A program made the position numbers and the translations under genes. A stretch of 20,992 bases of DNA, from positions 1-20,992 of the forward strand of contig DAOTWP010000003.1 of NCBI GenBank assembly GCA_034435675.1. The letters are read 5' to 3'. Below are positions 1 through 7,314 of this stretch, piece by piece. The notes beneath the pieces are model-generated. The model had not been told where the DNA came from. It worked only from the letters and a program-made list of their open reading frames with translations, and made no database searches. This DNA is from DAOTWP01 sp034435675. GTDB taxonomy: Bacteria; Chloroflexota; Anaerolineae; Aggregatilineales; Phototrophicaceae. Position 1 is the stretch's first letter; each line of letters starts with the position of its first letter.

Positions 1-592
1 AATGCCCGGCGTGTACGCGCCTGGCGAGATTGACCTCGTGGGCACGATTGTCGGGGTGGTCGAACGCGGCAGCATCGTGGACGGCGCACGCATTCAACCC
101 GGCGATGCCGTGCTGGCGCTGCCCTCCAGCGGGCTGCACACTAACGGCTATTCGCTGGCACGCCGGGCGCTGGCAGACCTGGACTGGTCAGTGCCCCATG
201 ACGCGCTGGGCATGAGCATTGGTGACGCGCTGCTGGCGGTGCATCGTCCCTATCTGGCGCAGGTGCGGGCGCTGTGGGCGGCAGGTGTGGACGTGCGCGG
301 GCTGGCGCACATCACCGGCGGCGGGGTGATTGACAACCTGCCGCGCATCCTGCCGGACGGCACCGGCGCACTAATCCGGCGGGGCACATGGCAGGAACCG
401 CCCATTTTCGCGCTTATCCAGCAAAGCGGGCAGATTAGCACACAGGAGCTGTTCCACGTGTTCAACATGGGGCTGGGCATGCTGGTCATCGTGCCGCCAG
501 AACACGCCGCCCCCGCACTTGCCGCACTGCCGGGCGACCTGTACCACGTGGGCGCAATCACCGGCGGCGCGAAACAGGTTGAGGTACGCTAG
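1..592 (+). CDS. purM: Phosphoribosylformylglycinamidine cyclo-ligase (AIR synthetase), C-terminal part, cut by window edge
   Basis: This is the C-terminal 196 residues of PurM. The enzyme closes formylglycinamidine ribonucleotide to aminoimidazole ribonucleotide with ATP in de novo purine synthesis, in the cytosol. The visible part starts at the family's MPGVYAPGEIDLVG segment and carries the conserved GLHTNGYSLAR and HITGGGVIDNLPR stretches, ending in the EHAAPALAAL/ITGG region expected near the C-terminus. Family members are about 340 residues, so roughly the first 145 residues lie outside the window; the first codon seen is internal, not a start. The TAG stop is followed with no gap by the ATG of purN, a purM-purN operon order known from many bacteria. 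Identification is firm; only completeness is unknown. Confidence 0.95.
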   Translation, partial: MPGVYAPGEIDLVGTIVGVVERGSIVDGARIQPGDAVLALPSSGLHTNGYSLARRALADLDWSVPHDALGMSIGDALLAVHRPYLAQVRALWAAGVDVRGLAHITGGGVIDNLPRILPDGTGALIRRGTWQEPPIFALIQQSGQISTQELFHVFNMGLGMLVIVPPEHAAPALAALPGDLYHVGAITGGAKQVEVR

Positions 593-1207
593 ATGACGCA
601 CAACCCCGCGCACGATAACGACACACCCCGGATTGTGGTTCTGATTTCCGGCAGCGGCAGCAATCTGCAAGCGCTGATCGACGCGACCCGCAGCGGTACG
701 CTCCCCGCGCAGATTGTGCTGGTGGTTTCCAATCGCAAAGCCGCCTATGGGCTGGAGCGCGCGGCGCAGGCGGGCATCCCGACGCGCTATTTCCCGTTGA
801 AGCCCTACACGGACGCTGGCAAAGCACGTGCAAGCTACGATGCTGACCTCGCCGACCTGATCGCCCCCTTTGCGCCGGACGTTATCGTGCTGGCAGGCTG
901 GATGCATGTGTTCACCGCCGCGTTTTTGACACGTTTTCCCCGCCGGGTGATTAACCTGCATCCGGCGCTGCCCGGCATGTTCCCCGGCACTCAGGCGATT
1001 GAACGCGCCTACGCCGCCTGGCAGCAGGGCGCGCTTGAGAGCAGCGGTTGCATGGTGCATTATGTTATCCCCGCAGTGGATGCGGGCGAGGTCATCGCGC
1101 AGGCGGTTGTGCCATTCCAGCCGGGCGACACGCTGGAAGCTTACATGTCACGTATGCACAGCGCCGAACATGCGCTGCTGGTGCAAGCGGTGAAAAAGGT
1201 GTTATAA
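593..1207 (+). CDS. purN: Phosphoribosylglycinamide formyltransferase
   Basis: PurN transfers the formyl group of 10-formyltetrahydrofolate to glycinamide ribonucleotide, step three of purine synthesis. The 204-residue protein has the nucleotide loop SGSGSN (19-24), the NLHP motif with catalytic N121 and H123, and D163 in AVDAGEVIAQ matching the family's catalytic Asp. The ATG directly follows the purM stop, with a GAGGT ribosome site 7 nt ahead inside purM, so the two are translationally coupled. Its last codons are odd: VKKVL-stop lies inside a 189-bp direct repeat whose second copy forms the end of the glycosyltransferase gene, where the same frame reads VKKVLETV-stop. The purN terminus therefore appears to have been rewritten by recombination. 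Length is normal for the family, so function is probably intact. Confidence 0.95.
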   Translation: MTHNPAHDNDTPRIVVLISGSGSNLQALIDATRSGTLPAQIVLVVSNRKAAYGLERAAQAGIPTRYFPLKPYTDAGKARASYDADLADLIAPFAPDVIVLAGWMHVFTAAFLTRFPRRVINLHPALPGMFPGTQAIERAYAAWQQGALESSGCMVHYVIPAVDAGEVIAQAVVPFQPGDTLEAYMSRMHSAEHALLVQAVKKVL

Positions 1208-1378
1208 ACCGTCTGAGGCGCTTGTTTGCCGGGCGCAGGAATGTTTTAATCTGCCCACCACGGTGTGGGCAAGGCACAAACTTAACCTCCTACAGCAAGA
1301 GGAATGCAAAGCACCCAAGACAGACGACTGGGCGGCGCCGGGATGCAGGTCAGCGCAGTGTCCATCGGCTGGCGGATC
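1190..1378 (+). repeat. Direct repeat copy A: relic of the glycosyltransferase/aldo-keto reductase junction
   Basis: This stretch aligns without gaps to 4511-4699 (constant offset of 3321), with about 20 mismatches counted by eye, roughly 89% identity. In copy B the sequence is the end of the glycosyltransferase gene, the intergenic leader and the first codons of the aldo/keto reductase. In copy A the left end is fused in frame to the end of purN. The reductase ATG is changed (agcaccc in place of agcatgc), so its codons 1 to about 22 (1316-1378) survive only as a dead fragment. Similarity stops at about 1378. Confidence 0.9.
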
Positions 1379-1594
1379 CTTAGCCAGCACGCCCAGTTTC
1401 TCGGTCACCTCGCGGTCTGCCGCTTTCAGGTTGGGCAGACCTTGAGAGGCGACATGAGGGTGGTAATGCTGCCACCGGGCGTCAGTGGTGCTGCGCCTCC
1501 GGTTGTCATGCTGGCGCAGCCACTCCTAAGCCAAACGTGCCAACTATGGGCGCTTCTATCGTCGCAAAGTGGGCATGTCTGGTGCTGCTTAACG
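1379..1594. other. Gap between repeat copy A and the CDF gene; possible decayed coding fragment on the minus strand
   Basis: No intact gene is visible. On the minus strand, from about 1526 down to about 1385, one frame is open and reads like protein (segments such as WQHYHPHVASQGLPNLKAAD and REVTEKLGVLA), with a stop upstream and no start codon or ribosome site. The frame runs into repeat copy A at its 3' end. The protein family was not recognised. No terminator was found for purN or for the facing CDF gene. Confidence 0.35.
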
Positions 1595-2638
1595 CTACGT
1601 CGGAACTCCGGAGGTTGTATCGGAGGTTATTTCTACTGTGACATCGCCTAATGTTGGTATCGACCGGGATAACGTTTGATGCACCTGCGCAGTAATGTCA
1701 CAGGCTGCCGGGAAAGACAGATGCGCAGCCACGGCAATCACGATATCCATATACAGCCGGTGTCCAACCCAGCGGGCGCGCAGCCGTACAATCTTGTCAA
1801 TGCCCTCAACCTGCTCAAGTTCGTGTTCTGTTCTGTGTAGTAACTCAGGGTCGACTGCGTCCATTAGGCGGTACCAGACGGATTTGATCGCATTCCACGT
1901 GATGCCCACAATGGCAATACCGATGACGATGCCCACAATCGGATCAAGGATCGGCAGACCGATTGCAGTGCCGAACACGGCGATCAGAACTGCCAGCGAG
2001 GTCAACCCATCCACACGCGCATGCTGCCCGTCAGCGACCATGGCATCTGAACCAATGCGCCTGCCGACATTGATCTGCATAACGGCGACCAGTTCGTTAC
2101 CGATAAAGCCGACCAGCGCGGCGACAGACACCCACGGGAGATTTGTCAGCGGTTGCGGGTCAATTAGCTTTTGAATTGATTCCCATAGAATGTAACCAGC
2201 GCTGAAAGCGATGGAGCCGACAATCAGAATCCCCGCCACATCCTCGGCACGACCAAAGCCATAAGTGTACCGGCGGGTGGCAGCCCGCCGCGCCAGGTAA
2301 AACGCCACCAGCAAGGGAGTCGAGTTAAGCGCATCACCCAGATTGTGAACCGTATCTGCCAGCAGTGCCACACTACTGCTGGCGACGTAGATGATGATTT
2401 GCAGCGCAGTCGTAATGCCCAATACCAGCAGCGCCAACCACACGGTGCGAATTCCCAGGGCATTGTCGTGTAGTGCAGCATCGGCTGCAAGTTCGGTATA
2501 GCCATGTTCGTGATCGTGTCCGAAACCGGGCAGGTGTAACACGGCACCGATTATGCCGATGCTGCCCCCGCGCTGATGGGGATGATCATGAGCGTGGTCA
2601 TGGTGGTGGTCGTGATGGTGATCATGGGCAGGACTCAT
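1595..2638 (-). CDS. Cation diffusion facilitator (CDF) family zinc-type efflux transporter
   Basis: This 347-residue membrane protein should export Zn2+ or a similar divalent ion in exchange for protons. The N-terminus is a cytosolic His/Asp-rich tail (residues 4-21, repeated HDHHHD units, and again HDHEH at 41-45), typical of metal-sensing or metal-loading tails of ZitB/ZnT-like proteins. Six membrane spans follow from about residue 65 to 250. The transport site is HxxxD in span 2 (H98, D102) and HxxxD in span 5 (H206, D210), the HD-HD pattern associated with zinc selectivity, whereas YiiP-type members use DD-HD. The cytosolic C-terminal domain runs from about 260 to the end. Start: TTGGAG lies 10 nt before the ATG. 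It is divergent from a Fur-family regulator gene, so control by that regulator is likely. The exact metal is inferred. Confidence 0.92.
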   Translation of the reverse strand: MSPAHDHHHDHHHDHAHDHPHQRGGSIGIIGAVLHLPGFGHDHEHGYTELAADAALHDNALGIRTVWLALLVLGITTALQIIIYVASSSVALLADTVHNLGDALNSTPLLVAFYLARRAATRRYTYGFGRAEDVAGILIVGSIAFSAGYILWESIQKLIDPQPLTNLPWVSVAALVGFIGNELVAVMQINVGRRIGSDAMVADGQHARVDGLTSLAVLIAVFGTAIGLPILDPIVGIVIGIAIVGITWNAIKSVWYRLMDAVDPELLHRTEHELEQVEGIDKIVRLRARWVGHRLYMDIVIAVAAHLSFPAACDITAQVHQTLSRSIPTLGDVTVEITSDTTSGVPT

Positions 2639-2704
2639 GGGTTCTGTACTCCAAAACGGCGGCTGACGTTACTTTAGCGTAGCAGAAATTGGTGCGCAGA
2701 CGGC

Positions 2705-2733
2705 TTATTGCGACGATTTGCAGTTGGTATACT
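2705..2733 (+). promoter_or_regulatory. Candidate promoter of the Fur-family gene in the divergent intergenic region
   Basis: TATACT at 2728-2733 is a good -10 box. TTATTG at 2705-2710, 17 nt upstream, is a weak -35. An ACGATTT sequence at 2714-2720 between them resembles half of a Gram-positive Zur box, but no matching second half was found. The 129-bp gap 2639-2767 must also hold the promoter for the CDF gene; no convincing one was found. Confidence 0.4.
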
Positions 2734-2767
2734 GATGGCGTAAGAATATAGCGAAGAAAAGTATGCT

Positions 2768-3199
2768 ATGACTCACGAAAGCAAGGACTACATCAAGGCG
2801 CTGCACGCCAAAGGCTATCGCGTCACGCCGCAGCGCTTAATCGTGCTCGATGCCGTCTGCGCTTGTCACGAACACGGGACCCTGGCGGCTGTTCAGGCGG
2901 CGGTCAACGAGATGGACCCGACGATTGACCGCTCCACGATCTATCGCGCGCTGGCTGTGCTGCAAGAAGTGGGGCTGGTAGTTGAGGCGGAAATCGGCGG
3001 CACCGGCAAGGTCTATCAAATCGCCGGGGAAGCTGACCATCTCCATCTGGTATGCCTCTCCTGTGGTCAGGTACTGATGGTCAACCTCAACGAGGTGGCA
3101 TCCCTTTTACAGCACTTTCGTGATGCTTTTGGGTTTGACGTGCAGGCGGATCATCTCGTCCTCAAGGGGTTTTGCCAGGACTGCCAAATATCGGATTGA
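2768..3199 (+). CDS. Fur-family metal-dependent transcriptional repressor, probably Zur-like
   Basis: A 143-residue DNA-binding repressor that would sense a divalent metal and control metal uptake or efflux genes. The N-terminal winged helix has GYRVTPQRLIVLDAV (16-30) and the recognition segment TIDRSTIYRALAVLQEVGLV (52-71). The dimer domain has the HLHLVCLSCG metal motif (H91, H93, C96, C99) and a second CxxC near the C-terminus (C136, C139), giving the structural Cys4 zinc site. Length is typical. The divergent neighbour is a zinc-type CDF exporter, and a ZIP transporter lies about 3 kb downstream, which favours zinc over iron as the signal. No clear Shine-Dalgarno sequence precedes the ATG, only a purine-rich stretch (gcgaagaaaag). 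The Zur versus Fur assignment cannot be settled from sequence alone. Confidence 0.9.
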   Translation: MTHESKDYIKALHAKGYRVTPQRLIVLDAVCACHEHGTLAAVQAAVNEMDPTIDRSTIYRALAVLQEVGLVVEAEIGGTGKVYQIAGEADHLHLVCLSCGQVLMVNLNEVASLLQHFRDAFGFDVQADHLVLKGFCQDCQISD

Positions 3200-3271
3200 A
3201 CCGCTTGCAGACCCTTCTCGCGCTGGAGCATTCAAACAGTTCGCCTGTGCAAGTACATACAGGAGGTCACC

Positions 3272-4537
3272 ATGCGGGTTTTGATGCTGGCATATGGTAC
3301 ATGGGGGGATGTGCGACCGTATGTCGTGCTGGCGCAGGCGTTGCAGCGTGAAGGCTTCGACGTTCTCGTGCTGGCGGCGGAGGAATACTGCGAATGGGTG
3401 CAGGCACGCGGACTTGCTTTTGCCGGGCTGGGCGTGAATGTGCAGGAAGTGCTCGATTCGATGCTGCATGTTTCGGATGAAGGCACCGGCACCAACTTCA
3501 TCGCGTCGGCACGTCGCTACAGCAGCACCGTTGCCTGGGCAATGCAAGTGCTAGGCGCAGGTGTCCTGGGCGTGGTGCGCGAGGGTGATGCCCTGCTGTA
3601 TGTCGAAACCGGGCAGAGCTTGTTTCATGGCATTGTCGAGAAATATCGCCTGCGCCCAATCATCGTCAGCCTGTTTCCGATGATCCCTACTGCGCAGTTC
3701 CCGGTGTTCAATCTGCCGGAAGCACCGGCATGGCTGCCCGCGCACAACTGGTACAACCGCATGAGCGGCGGCGTGCTGCGTTTTGCGACCTGGCAAATCG
3801 TCGGCAGGCAGGGCAACAAGATTCGCCGGCAGCTAGGTCTGCCGCGCATCGGTTGGCGCAGACACCGGGCATTGCTCAGGGACACACCGCAGCTATTGCT
3901 GGTGAGCCGCCACATGCTGCCAGCGCCCAAGGATTGGTCGCCGCAAATTCATTTGACCGGCTACCTTTTTGATGATGACCCCACATGGCAGCCCCCGCAG
4001 GCATTGCTGGATTTTCTGGACCGCGGTGAGAAGCCCGTTTACATCGGCTTCGGAAGCATGGTGGAGAAAGACCCGGCAGCGATGACCCGCCTCATCATTG
4101 ATGCGCTGCGACAGGCAAATAAACGCGCGGTTCTGCTCAGCGGATTGGCGGGCATCGGCGGTATCGACCTGCCGGAGACTGTCTTCCTGCTGGACTATGC
4201 GCCCCACAGTTGGTTGTTCCCGCGTATGGCGGCAGTCGTGCATCACGGCGGGGCGGGCACCATCGCTGCCGGGCTGCGTGCCGGGGTGCCGACCATCATT
4301 GTGCCGCTGCTGGGCGATCAGCTTTTCTGGGGACGGCACATGTTTGAACTGGGCGCGGGTACCAGACCGCTTAGGCGCGGCAAATTGACTGCGAGCAGCC
4401 TTGCAGCAGCCATTCTCGAAGCAACCACCAATACGCACATAAGCAACCGGGTGCTGGAACTCAGCCGGTTAATCCAGGCGGAAGATGGGCTGGGCGCTGC
4501 GGTGGATGTGGTGAAAAAGGTATTAGAAACCGTCTGA
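3272..4537 (+). CDS. GT1-type glycosyltransferase (UDP-glucosyltransferase/YjiC-like)
   Basis: A 421-residue GT-B fold enzyme that transfers a sugar from a nucleotide donor, probably to a lipid or small hydrophobic acceptor. The N-terminal domain starts MRVLMLAYGTWGDVRPYVVL, the usual GxxGD-type opening of sterol and antibiotic glucosyltransferases. The C-terminal domain has GFGSM (259-263) and the donor-binding signature with HHGGAGT (324-330), AGVPTIIVPLLGDQ (337-350) and a following W/GR loop. AGGAGG lies 5 nt before the ATG, a strong ribosome site. It starts 72 bp after fur and is followed by the aldo/keto reductase. Its 3' end, from 4511, is part of a 189-bp direct repeat shared with the end of purN. 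The acceptor cannot be predicted. Confidence 0.9.
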   Translation: MRVLMLAYGTWGDVRPYVVLAQALQREGFDVLVLAAEEYCEWVQARGLAFAGLGVNVQEVLDSMLHVSDEGTGTNFIASARRYSSTVAWAMQVLGAGVLGVVREGDALLYVETGQSLFHGIVEKYRLRPIIVSLFPMIPTAQFPVFNLPEAPAWLPAHNWYNRMSGGVLRFATWQIVGRQGNKIRRQLGLPRIGWRRHRALLRDTPQLLLVSRHMLPAPKDWSPQIHLTGYLFDDDPTWQPPQALLDFLDRGEKPVYIGFGSMVEKDPAAMTRLIIDALRQANKRAVLLSGLAGIGGIDLPETVFLLDYAPHSWLFPRMAAVVHHGGAGTIAAGLRAGVPTIIVPLLGDQLFWGRHMFELGAGTRPLRRGKLTASSLAAAILEATTNTHISNRVLELSRLIQAEDGLGAAVDVVKKVLETV

Positions 4538-4699
4538 GGCGCTTGTTTGCCGGGCGCAGGGTTGTTCTAATCTGCCTGTTACAGTGCGAACAAGGCACAA
4601 ACTTAACCTCCTACAGCGAGAGGAATACAAAGCATGCAATACAGACGACTGGGCGGCGCCGGGATGCAGGTCAGCGCAGTGTCCATCGGCGGGTGGATC
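4511..4699 (+). repeat. Direct repeat copy B: intact glycosyltransferase/aldo-keto reductase junction
   Basis: This is the functional counterpart of 1190-1378. It comprises the last nine codons of the glycosyltransferase including its stop, 96 bp of leader with GAGAGGA 10 nt before the reductase ATG, and 22 reductase codons. Because both junctions here are functional, this copy is taken as the ancestral arrangement. Recombination between the copies would release a 3321-bp circle carrying CDF, fur and the glycosyltransferase. Confidence 0.9.
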
Positions 4700-5578
4700 A
4701 ATTTTGGCGAGGGCAAGGTTGCTGAAGACACCGCCCGCAAAGTGGTCGAAACGGCTTACGAGCAGGGCATCAACTTCTTCGATCTGGCGGATATTTACGG
4801 ACGTGGCGAAGCAGAAAAACAGATGGGCGCAGTGCTCAGACAGTATCCCCGGCATGCGCTGGTCATCTCCACCAAAGTGTTCTGGCCCATGAGCGATGCT
4901 GTGAATGATCGCGGGCTGTCGCGCAAGCATATACTTGAGAGCATTGACAACAGCCTCAAGCGTCTGGGCACGGATTATGTCGATATCTACTTTTGCCACC
5001 GCTTCGATCCCCAGACCCCCGTGCTGGAAACCTGCCGCGCCATGAATACGCTGATTGAGCAGGGCAAGGTGCTCTACTGGGGTACGTCCGAGTGGGAAGC
5101 ATGGCAGGTTGCCGAGGCATACGAACTGTGCGAACGCTACGGACTGCACCCACCGCAGACGGAACAGCCGCAGTATTCCATGCTGCATCGCGAACGGGTA
5201 GAGAAGCAGCTTCTGCCTGTGACTGCGCCGCGCGGCATCGGGCTGGTGCCGTGGTCGCCACTGGCAATGGGCATGCTGACCGGAAAATATGATAACGGCA
5301 TCCCCGAAGACACGCGCTTTAGCCGCGAAACCTGGGCGAAGGAGCGTTTTATCAATGATGCCAATGTCGCGCGGGTGCGCAGCCTCAAGCCGATTGCCGA
5401 TGAACTGGGCATCACGCGCGGGCAGTTGGCGCTGGCGTGGTGTCTGCGCCACGCGAACGTGAGCAGCGTCATCACCGGCGCGACCCGCCCGGAGCAGGTG
5501 GTTGAAAATGTGCAAGCAGCGGAGGTCGAACTGAGCGCCGAGATTATCGCGCGCATTGAGGCAGTGCTGACCACCTGA
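4634..5578 (+). CDS. Aldo/keto reductase (potassium-channel beta-subunit-like clade)
   Basis: A 314-residue NAD(P)H-dependent oxidoreductase of the (beta/alpha)8 AKR superfamily that reduces aldehydes or ketones in the cytosol. The catalytic tetrad is visible: D50 and Y55 in FFDLADIYGRGEAEKQMG, K81 in ISTKVF and H122 in YFCHRFD. The cofactor-binding C-terminal part includes VPWSPLAMGMLTGKY and SSVITGATRPEQVVENV. The overall pattern (MQYRRLGGAGMQVSAVSIG start, WGTSEW, QPQYSMLHR) matches the Kv-beta/YghZ-like AKR group rather than the AKR1-3 groups. The start is supported by GAGAGGA 10 nt upstream. It lies 96 bp after the glycosyltransferase. A dead copy of its first codons lies after purN. The substrate is unknown. 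Confidence 0.92.
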   Translation: MQYRRLGGAGMQVSAVSIGGWINFGEGKVAEDTARKVVETAYEQGINFFDLADIYGRGEAEKQMGAVLRQYPRHALVISTKVFWPMSDAVNDRGLSRKHILESIDNSLKRLGTDYVDIYFCHRFDPQTPVLETCRAMNTLIEQGKVLYWGTSEWEAWQVAEAYELCERYGLHPPQTEQPQYSMLHRERVEKQLLPVTAPRGIGLVPWSPLAMGMLTGKYDNGIPEDTRFSRETWAKERFINDANVARVRSLKPIADELGITRGQLALAWCLRHANVSSVITGATRPEQVVENVQAAEVELSAEIIARIEAVLTT

Positions 5579-5615
5579 GTACGGGAAAACGGGCGGGCAA
5601 ATCTGCCAGCAATAC

Positions 5616-5640
5616 AGGGGGTGGCAAACGGCTGCCCCCT
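5616..5640. terminator. G/C hairpin between convergent genes, likely bidirectional terminator
   Basis: AGGGGG...CCCCCT forms a 10-bp stem (two G-U pairs) with a 5-nt loop. It lies in the 89-bp gap between the ends of the aldo/keto reductase (+) and the ZIP gene (-). There is no T-run on either side, so it may slow rather than strictly end transcription. It resembles the hairpin at 20622-20649. Confidence 0.5.
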
Positions 5641-5667
5641 ACGGGTCTGCCTGTGCGTTAACGCGGC

Positions 5668-6480
5668 TCACCCCAGCGCGACATCGAGCGTCATCATCAC
5701 GGCAAAACCGAGCATCACCCCGGTAGTTGCCAGATGCGCATTCCCGGCGCTGTACGCCTCCGGGATCACTTCTTCAGCAACGACAAAGATCATCGCCCCG
5801 GCAGCAAACGCCAGCGCGTAGGGCAGCAGCGGCTGCGCAATCAGCACGGCGACTGCACCGATCACCCCGGCAAACGGTTCGACCACTGCCGAAAGCTGCC
5901 CGTACCAGAAACTCTTAAGCCGGGACATGCCTTCGCGCCGCAGCGGCATCGCAACCGCGATACCTTCCGGGAAATTCTGCAAGCCAATGCCCACCGCCAG
6001 CGCCACCGCGCCGGCTATCGTCGCACCTTCCAGCCCGGCACCAACCGCGCCGAACGCCACTCCGACCGCCAGTCCTTCGGGGATGTTATGCAGCGTGATT
6101 GCCAGCACCAGCAGCACCGAACGCTGCCAGGTGGTCTTGATCCCTTCCGCCTCGCTCAGTGGCGAACCGGGATGCAGATGCGGCAGCACAAAATCAATGC
6201 CGCGCAAACACACCCCACCCAGCAGAAATCCTACCAGCGGCGGCAGCCAGCCAGGAACGCCCATCGTCTCCGCCAGTTCAATCGAAGGGGCAAGCAGCGA
6301 CCAGAAACTCGCCGCAATCATTACCCCACCCGCAAATCCAAGCAGCGCATCGAGCACGCGCTGGTTGAACCCACGCGCGAAAAAGACACTGCCCGCGCCA
6401 AGCGCCGTCACACCCCACGTAAACAGTGTTGCCAGCAGCGCCAGCACAACGGGCGAAACCGATTCGAGATTTTGCAGCAT
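5668..6480 (-). CDS. ZIP-family divalent metal transporter
   Basis: A 270-residue membrane protein of the ZIP (ZupT/GufA-like) family, which imports Zn2+ or other divalent ions into the cytosol. About eight hydrophobic spans are visible. The two metal-binding helices carry HNIPEG (131-136) and QNFPEG (168-173); the second site has Q where many members have H or N. A His-containing loop (LPHLHPGS, 99-106) sits before the first. Start: an in-frame ATG lies five codons upstream at 6495, but GGAGGAA overlaps it and is spaced 9 nt from the ATG at 6480, so the inner start is preferred. It begins 36 bp after pyrF on the same strand and is probably the last gene of the pyr transcript. With the Fur-family regulator and CDF exporter nearby, the window holds both directions of metal transport. 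Confidence 0.92.
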   Translation of the reverse strand: MLQNLESVSPVVLALLATLFTWGVTALGAGSVFFARGFNQRVLDALLGFAGGVMIAASFWSLLAPSIELAETMGVPGWLPPLVGFLLGGVCLRGIDFVLPHLHPGSPLSEAEGIKTTWQRSVLLVLAITLHNIPEGLAVGVAFGAVGAGLEGATIAGAVALAVGIGLQNFPEGIAVAMPLRREGMSRLKSFWYGQLSAVVEPFAGVIGAVAVLIAQPLLPYALAFAAGAMIFVVAEEVIPEAYSAGNAHLATTGVMLGFAVMMTLDVALG

Positions 6481-6516
6481 AAGTGTTTCCTCCATGAAGA
6501 GGTGCAGAGTGCAGTG

Positions 6517-7314
6517 TCAGCGGGCGCGGTTGATCATGTCGTGTAAGGCGTACGCCTCGGCGGCGGGGTCTGCCGCGAAAATGATTGAGCGCGAGGCGTT
6601 GATGATAAGCCCCTGCCGGCTGGCGTTCACCCCGGCGCGCACTGCTGCTTCCACGTCCCCACCCTGCGCTCCCACACCTGGTACCAGCAGCGTCATCTCC
6701 CCGGCGATGGCGCGTGCCTGCCGCAGGTCGTCGGGATATGTTGCGCCGACCACCAGCATGCAGTTGCCGTGTGTGTTCCACTCATCGCACACTTTGCGCG
6801 CCACATGCTGCCACAGCGGCTGACCCTCTACCGGGAGATCCTGCAACTCGCGCGCGCCGGGGTTGGAGGTGCGGCACAGGATGATGCAGCCTTTGTCTGT
6901 GCGCTCCAGAAATGGTGACAGCGCCTCTTTGCCCAGGTATGGATGCAGCGTCACCGCGTCAAACCCCAGCCAGTCAAAAATCGCGCTGACATACCCGGCG
7001 TTGGTGCTGCCAATGTCGGCGCGTTTAGCATCGCAGATCGTATAAATCTCCGGATACTGCTCGCGTAGATAATCCAGCGTTAGTTTGAGGTCTTGCAGCC
7101 CGGCAGTGCCGCGCGCTTCGTAGAAGGCGCTGTTTGGCTTGTATGCGCTGGCGAACTCATGCGTCTGGTCAATCACCCAACGGTTGAAGGCGAATTGTGG
7201 ATGCGCGTCCCGCTGGAACCTTGCCGGAAGCCGCGAGAACTCGCTGTCCAGACCGATGCACAACAGCGAATTGATCTGCGCCGCGCGTGTTTCGTACTTT
7301 GCCAGCGCGTTCAT
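6517..7314 (-). CDS. pyrF: Orotidine 5'-phosphate decarboxylase (type 2 subfamily)
   Basis: PyrF decarboxylates OMP to UMP, the final step of de novo UMP synthesis. The 265-residue length and the motifs CIGLDSEFSRLP (19-30), DAKRADIGST (95-104; catalytic D95, K97, D100) and the phosphate-binding end VPGVGAQGGD...INASRSI fit the longer type 2 PyrF group found in actinobacteria and others, not the 230-residue E. coli type. Many members read DAKRGDI; here the Gly is Ala. Its ATG overlaps the pyrE stop as ATGA, so translation is coupled. The ZIP transporter gene follows 36 bp downstream. Confidence 0.95.
   Translation of the reverse strand: MNALAKYETRAAQINSLLCIGLDSEFSRLPARFQRDAHPQFAFNRWVIDQTHEFASAYKPNSAFYEARGTAGLQDLKLTLDYLREQYPEIYTICDAKRADIGSTNAGYVSAIFDWLGFDAVTLHPYLGKEALSPFLERTDKGCIILCRTSNPGARELQDLPVEGQPLWQHVARKVCDEWNTHGNCMLVVGATYPDDLRQARAIAGEMTLLVPGVGAQGGDVEAAVRAGVNASRQGLIINASRSIIFAADPAAEAYALHDMINRAR

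Noticed and set aside
2576..2636. Repeated CATGGTGATG-like units at the start of the CDF gene as a DNA repeat array.
   Set aside because: They are codons for the His/Asp-rich metal-binding tail, so the repetition is explained at protein level.
2748..2769. ATAGC/GCTAT inverted repeat over the fur start codon as an autoregulatory site.
   Set aside because: Only 5-bp arms match, with a 12-bp spacer that has no further symmetry; this is within chance.
1190..4699. The repeat-flanked segment as a transposon or insertion sequence.
   Set aside because: No transposase, recombinase, terminal inverted repeats or short target duplication was seen; the repeats are gene-junction sequence.
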